DNA of 64,000 bases from Aldrovandia affinis (lineage: Eukaryota; Chordata; Actinopteri; Notacanthiformes; Halosauridae), in NCBI GenBank assembly GCA_029706075.1, contig JAINUG010000070.1, positions 806,001-870,000 of the forward strand, in the 5' to 3' direction. The notes below the pieces were generated by a model. It was not told the DNA's origin, did no database searches, and saw nothing but the letters and a program-made list of their open reading frames with translations. Within the stretch, counting starts at the first letter, position 1; every line of letters starts with the position of its first letter. This document shows, one piece after another, positions 39,701 to 51,700 of the stretch. The position numbers and the translations under genes were made by a program.

Positions 39701-42700
39701 GAGATACAGGTCAGCTGCCGAGGAGTCCCAGAGCAATTTCAGGAGCGTCAAAGAGGATCTGTACCACTTTCGGGGCCTTGTGCTGAAAGAACAGCGGGAT
39801 TTTTGCTTTGCTTTGAAAGCTATGTCAATGGAAGTGCGTAGCATTGTCGACAACATTAAGCACACCAATGAAGGGGACTTGAAGGAAAGGCATCAGAGTG
39901 AGCTGCACACTCTCAAAAGAGACCACGGAAAAGAAATCCTAACTCTCAAAGAAGAATTTCAGGTGAACCAGAATATTGTCAAGGATCTGCAAAGGGCCAT
40001 CCTGGAGCTTGAAGGCATTGTGGAGCGGAAGGAAAAGGAGATCTCTCAGTTAGAGAGTGAAAGAGACAGGACTGCAGAATTGGAGAGCGGCCAGAAACAG
40101 CAGCTGCATGAGCTGGAGCAAAAGATCACCGAGCAGAGCAAGGAAATGAAGACCATTGCACTGTCCAGAGACACCCTGGCAGACCAGCTGGAGCACCTGC
40201 ACTTTGAGATCGAACGCAGCCAGCAGAAGATCAGGATAGAGATGGAGGGCCTGGAAAAGTCTCGTCTCCAGGATCTGGAGCTGCGGCTACAGCAGCAGCA
40301 CATCAGTGAACTGGAAGCCGCCAAATGGGAGAACAAAGTGGCCCTTGATCGACTGGCTGAAGAGAATGTGGCTAAGTTGAAAGAATTAGTCAACCTCCAT
40401 GCAGTGGAGCTGATGGAGCGGGAGGGTCGCATGAAGGACCTTGAACTTCATGTCTCCGAGCTGTCCGACATGCGGTGCAAGCTGGAGGTGGAGATGGCAC
40501 TGAAAGAGGCGGAGATGGAGGAAGTCCGACTACTGTACCAAGAAGCCAGGTACCAACAGCAGGAGACCTTGAACTCCAGAGTGGAGGCAGAAACGGACTC
40601 TTTACAAAAACAGATTGGTGACCTTAAACAGCAGCTCCAGGTTAAGAATGAAGAGTACGAGTTGGGACTGGCTGAACTTCGGACCCTGATGAGGATCGAG
40701 AAGGACCACTGCATCTCTGAGCTGGTGGACAGGCACGAGGAGGAGAGCACTTTACTCCGCAACGAATTTGCAGCTTTGCAAGAGAAAGCTCGACAGATTG
40801 AGAAAAGCCTTACCGACCAGGTACAAGCACTTAAGAATGATCTAGAAGATCGGACTGTGGCCCTGAAAAAGGAGAAAGAGGATCAGGAAAGGGCCTTTCA
40901 GGAGGAGCAGCAGCAAATACAGAAATCTATCGGTGACTTGGAGACTGAAAATGAACTTCTTTCTAAAAGGTTGGTACAGGAGAAGCAGACAGCCCAGGAT
41001 CTATATGAGCAGAAAGAGGAAGCAGTGAACGCTGCATTATCAGATGCCTTAAAAGACTTTGAGCAACAAAAGGAGGAAATCGAGGAAAGACTCTTAATAA
41101 AAGTTAAACAACTTGAAAATGAGCTCAAGGAGAGAAGGTCCTCGGAAAGGTGAGAGGTGGAATATAGAGGCACTCTTTTGGAAAACTGTACATAAGCAAA
41201 AGGCATGCTCATTTTTTCCTTAATTTCTGCATGTAACCACTTGAGCAATTGTGTCCTCACTTTACCCACAAAATGAGTTTATTTTAAATCTTACAAGACA
41301 GGCCCTCTGACATCATGTTCTATATCATCATAAATCAGATGAGTGATTTATGAGTGATAATTGCTTCAGTAGAAAGTTTCTGAGAAATATAGCCAAAAAT
41401 AATCATTCCCTGCTCATTCCAGAAGTACCATAGTATAACAACCATCACAGGTCGACAGAAATAGGTGTCTCTGCTGGAGATGGTTACATTAATACTATAA
41501 GAGCCAGGTTTTATACATACCTTATACTTTATACATTAAAAAAAGTTTACATTTAAACTATTCAGGCAAAATATTGATTTTAAATGGGTATTGATTTATT
41601 TAAATATCGATTTTAATATTGTTAAAACACAATTTAAAATGCCTTAAAAGATGTAAATGAACAAGATGCCTAATGCAGTAAAGCTATAGATTAAGTATGA
41701 TATTTCCAAAACAGATCATATCTATTATCAAAAGATGAAAAAAATGAAAGAAATGAAAACGCATAGAAATTATACTATTTTTTAATCATTTGACTCAGCT
41801 GCATAGAATAATAATAATAATGAATTAAATCACCCAGTGCCATAATTATCAGAAATATGCCAGTGAAAAGCTGCTGTACTTTGGCTATACATTTACCACA
41901 AATGTGTCTTAAACATTTAGTGCACACATCTGCCATTCTGTTAGTTACACTACCTGACTGTTGTTTGTTTCTACTGTATCCAATCTTAGTTAAGTTCTGT
42001 ATGCATTTTTAGCACTTCTCTCTTTTTTGTCACCGAGTGCATCACTTTATATTATAATTAATACAATTCTGGGGGAAATGACAGATGTTTTCCAAAGTTG
42101 GTCAAGGGCAGTTTATGTCAGTGTTTTAGAATGCAAAAAAATCTGAGAACTATGTAAACAAAAAGTTCAGATGTGCGTGATTACCATAATTATTCAAAAC
42201 AATTTTTTTTACATCTGCCAGGCAGGTCCTTTCTGCTGATAAACTGCCAATTTAGAGCTTTTTTTTGTTACACATGTAAAGTCAATTAACAATGTTTTGA
42301 ATAATATAACGTCACAGCGGACGTATGGTCCATCCTGTTGTAGGCTAATGGGCTGTTATAATGAGCTTTGCTATATCAAATAAAACATTCTAAAAATAAC
42401 CATGAACATGTTAAAATATAATTTGTATTTCTTAATTTGGTGTGTATTTCTATAGTCTATTTCTATATATCTACATTTTCAGAACATCAGTGAAAACAGG
42501 TATGCTATTTAACTTTGCTACCTGCTTTGTTAAGATATTGCCTTGTCACATTTTTGTATTGTAAAGAGTTTCATCAGAGACAATAGACTATATTATCCTC
42601 TCTGGCTTCGTTGAAGTTTTCTGGGGCTCTGGTTGGTGTATTGAGCTGCTACCTGCAGTGCTAATGTTACCTTTGTTTGGCTCGTCACTTGTTTCTTGTG

Positions 42701-45700
42701 AGTGCTCTGGTGCTGTCCTATGAACATTCTTGCTCTACATGACAAAAGTTTGCATTTAATTTGTTTGTCATAAAAAGCCAGATGGGACTTATTTTTCTTT
42801 GTCTCCTGTCGAGACATTTTGTAAAGGCATTTAATCAGATTTAAAGTAAACCACACATTGCTTCACCCCAATTTATTCACACCACGTTCTTAAAGGAATA
42901 GTTTTTCATTTCTGTAATTTTACTTATTGTTTTCCATGTGTTGTCGTTTTCATTTAAACTAAAAAAATCACATCCCTAATTGACCAATAGTGAAAATGTA
43001 GTATTTTATGGGCTGCATGACAGGGACTCAGAAGGTCGTTGATCTTGAGTTCCATCCCCTTGTTCTGTTACAGAGCGGCCTCAGAGGTGGAGCAAGCTGG
43101 GGACCAAGCTGAGATATTGCTGGGCCTTAGAGCTGGTCTCCAGGATCGTCTGCAGGAGGAGCGGGCCTCCCTGCTGGCGCAGCTCGAGCTCCTGGAGAAG
43201 AGGAAAAATGATGAGATGCAGAACCTGAAGACCTCTCTTATCGCCGAACAGCAGGTAGTGCTCTCCTCCTCATGTACGCGTGGCGGCCCCCTTACAAAAA
43301 CGCTCCCCCGGTGCAGATCAGCCCCAACTCAACCATTGAGAGAAGCAGGAGATGTGGCGGGCGGTTTGTCCTTCCACAACTGCAGTGACAGGCATCTTGG
43401 CGTGGACTGTCCTTCCACAACTGCAGTGACAGGCATCATCTTGTGCATGATTATTATATGGTTAAATAATAACTGTCCTTGGTTGTGATTTGGAAAGTTT
43501 CAAACCTCAAAATAAATGTTTTGTTTAAATGTATTAATTCCTGAAGGAGAGGCCGCTCAGGGACAATTATGTCACAATGTCAATGCGGCATCTTGTAAAA
43601 AGCAAAAAATTGTCTCCAGAAATAATAATATTATGAATAATTGGCATGTTGTTTTAGTCAAACCGTGGAAGAGACATCTGAATTACATGTGCATGATTAT
43701 TATATGTGTTAAATAATAATCATTTCACAGAATGAAATTTAGCTTGCTTCTAAGGAGTTAAGTGGACCTAAACCAGCTAGGAAAATTGGTGGAACCCTTA
43801 ATTTTGCAAGTGTTTCCTTTATTTCGTCAGTTATCTGTATATTGCAGTTTTGTTTTGAGGCATTTAAAAAAAAAAAAAAAAATTAGATGGCCACCGTTCC
43901 TTTATTTCTCACACTGAACTCTCAAATGTCCGAAAACTTGTTTAGTCAGTCTCATTCTACAACCCCTGACTGAGTTGTCACTGAAGACCTATGTACAGGC
44001 TGAAAGGTAAATATGGTATGCATATTGGTACGCAGAAGGTCAAGGATAAACCAATGACGAACCAGCAAAACAAGTACAAAATTGTCATGGTGCCATGATT
44101 TTCAGGTCTAGAGTATTTACACCAAATATAAATCTGAGGGAACTAGTGGGGGCCATAAATTATCTGCTAAATGTAGCATATTTGTATTTTTCAAGTATTT
44201 GTTGCTTATCTCCTGTTCAGTCTCTTCTACGAGTCTCTCGTTTTTTAAAATTTATTTATTTATTTTTTAAGAATTTGTTTCAGATTTTCTCCCATTTTCT
44301 CCCAATTTAGTAGCCAGTTACACCCTCTCTTTTTCATGTCAATCGACCGGCGTGACAAAGGTGAAGTATCGTCTCCTCCAAGACGGCACTCACCAAGCCG
44401 TCGACCATAACTCTGGTACTCCAGAGCCACTCCTATACGCAACAAACTCATATCGGCTTCCCTCCCCCCTCCCCGCGCGGACAGCCAATAGCCGCCCCCT
44501 AGTGGCACTCCCGGCCAGAGCCGACCCGAGTCTCACTTTTGTACTTTTGTAAGTCTCTGTACTTTTGCAGTCTTATATATTCATCCATAGTTTCAGGGGA
44601 TTAAAAAACATATTCCTCTATAAATATGACATAGTACAGGTCATCTTTGTACTGTATATTCAGTGGACATCGCACTGTTTCATTTAAATGCATTACTCTT
44701 TTGCCATTTGGTCAACTTTCATTGATTGTTTGAAAGACACCCACAAATTTGCTGGAAAAATCTGGGCACAGCAACACACTTCACACTTCATAGCATTTTG
44801 CTAAAAAAAAAGTAAAACCCGGATTCAAATCTCAGTAGCAAATACTGGAAGTGCACAAAAATCTGTTGATAAGACATTTTGCAACATCTACTTTAGTAAA
44901 TATGTAATGCAATTGTATTGTGTAAAACATAACACACTAACACTTATAACATAACATCCGGGCTGTCCGTGTCTCGTCGCACAACAATGGCCCCCACTGG
45001 TCAATAGGGTTACTGGAGGTAGATATTCGATATTTGATATTTTTTGGCAAGTTAAGACGGCCTCCTCTAACTTTAGAATTTTTCACATCAGACAAGCTGA
45101 CTTTAATAAAATGAGAGAGAATTTAAGTAAAAAAGATTGGATAAAACGTCTTGATTCCAGAACTGTGAATGAAAAATGTTCAAAATTTAATAGGATTAAA
45201 TGTAGATGGACTGTAGATATACAGTGTAAATTCATCTCCACAGTGGATGACTACATCTTTACGAGAGATTTTGAGGCAAAAGAAGCGAGTATATAAAATG
45301 GTGTGTTCTAATGTTCTTATATGCTGGAAGTAGACATTATATACACATACATACTGGAGGTAGATGTTATATACACAGATATACTGGATGTAGACATTAT
45401 ATACACAGATATACTGGAGGTAGACATTATATACACAGATATACTGGAGGTAGACATTATATACACAGATATACTGGATGTAGACATTATATACACAGAT
45501 ATACTGGATGTAGACATTATATACACAGATATACTGGAGGTAGGCATTATATACACAGATATACTGTAGACATTGTTCTGGGGCAGAGATTACTGGACTT
45601 GATAATTAACTACCTTTTGTTTTTCATTTTTAGACAAACTTCAACACTGTTCTGACGAGAGAAAAACTGAAGAAGGAACAGATAATCAGCGAATTAACTG

Positions 45701-48700
45701 ACAAGCTGAGGAAAGTCACCCAGCAACAGGAAGCAGACAAAGGTTTGTTTTTGAATCACTCCAAACTGTACTCATTCTTGTTTATCTTCACATCGTTTAC
45801 AGTTGTGTGATTTATGTAATGTTCTATGTATATTTGAGATTAATCATTTTATTGATTGTCTGTATATTTATATATGATATAGACTCAGTGGCCACTTTAT
45901 TAGGTACATCTGTACACCTGCTCGTTAATGCAGTTATCTCATCAGCCAATCATGTGGCAGCAACTCAATGCATAAAAGCATGCAGACATGGTCAAGAGGT
46001 TCAGTTGTTGTTCAGACCAAAAATCATGGAGAAGAAATGTGATATAAGTGACTTTGACCATGGAATGATTGTTGGTGCCAGACGGGGTGGTGTGAGTATC
46101 TCAGAAACTGCTGATCTCATGGGATTTCCACGCACAACAGTCTCAAGAGTTTACAGAGAATGGTGCGAAAAATTAAAAAACATCCAGTGAGCGGCAGTTC
46201 TGTGGGCAAAAACACCTTGTTACTGAGAGAGGTCAGAGGAGAATGGCCAGACTGGTTCAAGCTGGCAGGAAGGCGACAATAACTCAAATAACCACGCGTT
46301 ACAACAGTGGTATGCAGAAGAGCATCTCTGAACGCACAACATGTCGAACCTTGAAGTGGATGGGCTACAGCAGCAGAAGACCACACCGGGTTCCACTCCT
46401 GTCAGCTAAGAACAGGAAAGTGAGGCTACAGTGGGCACAGGCTCACCAAGACTGGACAGTTGAAGATTGTAAAAACGTCACCTCGTCTGACAAATCTTGA
46501 TTTCTGCTGCGACATGCAGATGTTAGGTGTCAGAACTTGGCGTAAATAACATAAATCCATGCATCCATCCTGCCTTTTGTCAACGGTTCAGCCCTGTCAT
46601 AGTATTAAATAAGACAGCTTGTGAGGAGTTGTTATTTTTGAGCCATTCAATTAATTGTTCTTAAATAGTATTAAATAAGACAGCTTGTATGAGTAATAAT
46701 TGGCAAGGAACAATCAACAAATCAAATGTAGATTTAATGCAATCTGACATATGTCTGTTTGTCTGGAGTCTAACACTGAAATGTATATTGTGTCCAGTGT
46801 GTAAATGTGTGAGTCTGCAGGTGTAAATGTGTGTGTGTCTGCAGGTGTGATTAGTGTGTCAGGTGTAAAGGCGCTGTGTGTGTCTCCCTGCAGGTGTGAT
46901 TAGTGTGTCAGGTGTAAAGGCGCTGTGTGTGTCTGCAGGTGTGATTAGTGTGTCAGGTGTAAAGCTGTGTGATTAGTGTGTCAGGTGTAATGGCGCTGTG
47001 TGTGTGTCTGCAGGTGTGATTAGTGTGTCAGGTGTAAATGTGCTGTGTGTCTCTCTGCAGGTGTGATTGAAACCCTGCTGCAGGAGAAGAAGCAGTTGGA
47101 GGAGGAGCTAAACCGCCTGCGCAGCAGTGACATGATCTCCTCCACCTACTTCCTGCCAAACCCTGCCGCCTGCTCCTCCGAGACTCCCGCTGACTCAGAG
47201 AGGCTGGCCTTGGTGGGAGCCATCCGAGAGGAGGAGAGGGTGGATTCGGCGGTGGAGGCCAGTATGATGACCGTTCAGTAAGCATCCTAAAACCAGCCTG
47301 CAAAAAATAAGCACAATTTATAATAACACAAGTTAAAGAACAGCAAAGGTTTGTAAACATCTGTATCTCTGTTCAGCCTCTGAACACAGCAAGTGAAAGC
47401 AATTGACTGGAAGGCTTTGTGCCACATCTCAAAATCAAGGTGGCCATTTTTTTCCCCACTCTCATTATTTGTTCTGATTACATTCCTTTTTTACACTGTT
47501 GCTTTTTACATCGTATAGCTGGGCAGGAAATTTCAAGGAGAAGGGATTGACCTCATTATGGTTTCTTATGTTTTCATTTATGTATTTCCATAAAAACTAA
47601 CCTGCTCAGGTTTTGAGAAAGAGAACTCAAAAATAAAAATGTGGGTTTTATGCTATATAGTAAGTGTGTACACATATAATAATACAAATAGTTATAATAA
47701 TAATAATAATATCTTTATTTGTATAGCACCTTTCCAGCAGTGCAGCACAATGTGCTTCACAAACTACATGAAGAATTACAGGTAAAACAAAACAAGACAA
47801 AAACAGACAAACCAATCATAAAAGAAACTGAAAAATAGAATAATATTGCATTAAAAAAAGATAGAATTATAAAAGCTGAATAAAAACAGGGCTTGCAGTT
47901 TGGAAAAAGCAAGTCAATAAAAAAATATTTTAAAACGTTTTTTGAAAGAGGTCACAGAAGTAGCTGTTCTGACCACTATGGGAAGGTTGTTCCAGAGTTC
48001 AGAGTGATTAAGAAGGCACGGTCTCAGTTGTTTTTAAGCTAGACTCTGGAACAGCCAGCATAGCCTTATCAGATGACCTGAGCAGGCAATTGGTGCAGAA
48101 GGGTGACAAGAGCTCATTGATGTAATCTGCTGCCGCCTGCTTTGTAAGTAGTCGGCTCTGGCCGGGAGTGCCACTGGGGGCAAAAGGCAGCAGTATGCCC
48201 ACAGCTCTCTGACCAATGAGTGGGTAGTCCTTCTCCACTCCAATCCAAAATGCAAAAGGTCTTGGATGTGACCTGCAACCTCATGGTTGAGTCTGAACTC
48301 ATGTCAATGTACTGCTCCTCTTCTTCAGCAGTGAACATGGCAGGTGATGTTGATGCGGGAAAGCCAACGCGACTCGCTGTGAAATAGCACAGCCCTGTAT
48401 TCCGAACCAATTTCATTGCACAGTGCAGAGAAAAGCCAAGCCTTCAGTGGTCTGGTTTTAATGTAGTTCACTGTGGCAACAACATCAGAGAGCACGTCAC
48501 TTAGCTCCGGACTGAGGTGTTTTGACGCCAGCACCTCTGTGTATTATACAGTGGGTCCACTGCGCTTTCGGGGCAATGCACTTGACGAGCGTCTGCAGTC
48601 CCCCCCATATCCCTGCCATTGCCTGAGCCCCATCTGCAAATCCCCACACAGTCCTCCCATTTCAAATCTGCTTCTTTTAAGTATGTATCTATAATTTTAA

Positions 48701-51700
48701 AGAGTTCTTCAGCTGTTGCTCTGTTTGGGACATAGGTACAAAATAGAAAATCCTCACTCGAGTCATCTGCATCAATGTATCTAACATACGCGATCAACAG
48801 GCAGTCTGTTACTGTCAGTGTTCGTCTACCCGAAGAGCGAAGTATTTGTCTTTGATTTTGTCAATAAGCTGCTCTTTCATATCTTCGAGAAGTCTTTCAT
48901 GCGTCTCACAAAAATGTTGTTTGACAAGGGGATAGATTGGAGTTTTTGGCCACTTGTCTTGTCAATCATAGTTGAGACCATATCAATAGCAGGAGGGAGA
49001 ATGAACTCCTTCACTATGGTGTGTGGTTTCTTGCATTGTGCAACCCGGTAAGCTCCTTTGTAGGAGATGAGTTGGGCATTACATATAACAGATGCTGTTT
49101 TAACAAAGCGGCTCTGCTGACCACGATGTTCTTTTGAAGAAATCAAGGGTCTTTCCCGTGTAACTGGGGTGTGTGGTCTCCAAGTGACGTTTCAACTTGT
49201 TTGGCTTCATACTGTCTGCCGCTAGCGTTTACAGACACAGGACACACAGAGGTAATTCCTCCGTACCCACCTCAGTAGAAGTGAAACCAAGGGAAAGGTA
49301 TGCCTCATCATATTTTCTTGTTTTAGGCTTTGTGACGTGAATTATGTTGTCTGAAGCACTCGCTGCCAATCCGGTAGCTTTTCTTTTAGCTCCTGTCAAT
49401 GTCAAAAACTTTTCCATTGTCTTTTCTCTTCTTTTCCCCCTCACAGAATGACAGGCATCAATAGCTAGCTTTGATAGTAATGTTTACAGCTCTCGCGTGC
49501 AACACCCGTGTGCAACACATTGTTTATTTGTTTTATACATTTGGTTCCGCCAAAACGTCTTTTGCATCTTCCCGCGCCCCCCTGCATTTCCCCCCACACT
49601 TTGGGAAACACTAGTCTATGAATAGCTTACTACTGAATGTCCATTTCACTCATTGACTTTGCATATTTTTGTCATCTCTATAGTTATATAGTTTAACTTG
49701 TGATGCACATGTGCTCCTTTGTTTCAGTGAAAACATTCTCATGCTCTCTGAGGAGAGGCAGCGGATACTCCTGTTGGAAAGGGTTAGTATGATCCTGTTA
49801 TGAATCTGGCTCTATCTATATTAATGTAGACATTACATTACAGGCATTTAGCAGACACAGCTTATATTTCTTTACATACAATCCATTTATACAGCTGATA
49901 TTAACTGAACCAATTCAGGTTAAGAACCTTGCTCAATGGTAGAGCGGCACTGCCCCACCTGGGAATCGCACCTGCAAACTTAGCGTTACAAGCCCAGTTC
50001 CCTAACCATTATACCACACTGCTGCCTGTCTTATAGGGAGTAGTCTTAGTGATGAGTATAAGACAGGTAGTAAGGGTAGTGAGTCCATTCATTGAAGTTG
50101 TATTTAAAGAATGTGCAGAATTGTGAAAATAACATGTTATACAGTTTGATGAAATTCATTATGGGTATTATTTATTAATTTAGGAGGAATATAAAGGTCC
50201 TGGGTATGCACAACAAAATATATTAATAACAGTTAATTGGATGAATGCATTGGAGTAGAATCTGGGCATTTTACCATCTTTATATTAACTTATTTTCAAA
50301 ATGTATTTCATTTATGCATTTATTTTTACAGACCTTACATATGAAGGAGGAAGAAAACAAACGTCTGAGTCAAAGACTGGTAATATTCTGGTTTATTATT
50401 TTGTTTTAATGTTTCTTCGGGTTTTAACACAAACTTGTTGAAGTTTCTTTTCAATCAGGATACTTACATTATAGATTCCTTTGTATAGCAAGTAGTTATA
50501 CAAGGGAATCTTGCCTGCAGTCGGTTATAAAAGTAAAGCAATAAGCACATTTGGCAGTAATTCAGATATGAAGAAAACTTTGACAGAAGGATTCATATAC
50601 GCTGCCCGTCCAAAACAAAAGTCACACACTCTAATATTTTGTTGGACCACCTTTAGCTTTGATTACGGCATGCATTCGCAGTGGCATTGTTTCGATAAGC
50701 TTCTGCAATGTCACAACATTTATTTCCGTCCAGAGTTGCATACATTTTTCCCCAAGATCTTGTATTGATGATGGGAGAGTTGGACCGCTGCACAAAGTGT
50801 TCTCTAGCATATCCCAAAGATTCTCAATGGGGTTAAGGTCTGGACTCTGTGGTGGCCAATCCATGTGTGAAAATGATGTCTCATGCTCCCTGAACCACTC
50901 TTTCACAATTTGAGCCCGATGAATCGTGGCATTGTCATCTTGGAATATGCCCGGAATATGCAGGGAAGAAAAAAATCCATTGATGGAAAAACCTGGTCAT
51001 TCAGTTCAGGTAGTCAGCTGACCTCATTCTTTGGGCACATTACGTTGCTGAACCTAGACCTGACCAACTGCAGCAACCCCAGATCATAACACTGCCCCCA
51101 CAGGCTTGTACAGTAGGCACTAGGTATGATGGGTGCATCACTTCATCCGCCTCTCTTCTTACCCTGATGCGCCCATCACTCTGGAACAGGGTAAATCTGG
51201 ACTCATCAGACCACATGACCTTCTTCCATTGCTCCAGAGTCCAATCTTTATGCTCCCTAGCAAATTGAAGCCTTTTTTTCCGATTAGCCTCACTGACAAG
51301 TGGTTTTCTTAAGGCTACACAGCTGTTTAGTCCCAATCCCTTGAGTTCCCTTTGCATTGTGCGTGTGGAAATGTTCTTACTTTCACTATTAAACATAGCC
51401 GTGAGTTCTACTGTTGATTTTTTTACGATATGATTTCACCAAATGTTTAAGTGATCGCCAATCACGATCATTCAAGATCTTTTTCCAACCACATTTCTTC
51501 CTCGAAGATGATGGTTCACCACTATCCTTCCAGGTTTTAATAATGCGTTGGACAGTTCTTAACCCAATTTTAGTAGTTTCAGCAATCTCCTTAGTTGTTT
51601 TCTTTGCTTGATGCAGGCCAATAATTTGACCCTTCTGAAACAGATTAACATCTTTTCCACGACCACAGGATATGTCTTCTGACATGGTTGTTTAAGAAAT

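Noticed and set aside
40046-41269. Ser-rich minus-strand ORFs (104-128 codons)
   Set aside because: Antisense of the rb1cc1 coiled-coil exon; the GAG/CAG-rich codons of the sense strand produce Ser/Leu-rich antisense frames.
45331-45566. CRISPR-like array
   Set aside because: Units are contiguous 30-bp tandem copies without variable spacers, in vertebrate intronic DNA.
45311-45655. Three overlapping ORFs of 79-114 codons with [10 protein letters not shown]-like repeats
   Set aside because: Created by a 30-bp tandem repeat whose length is a multiple of three; no start context, no codon bias, and open on both strands.
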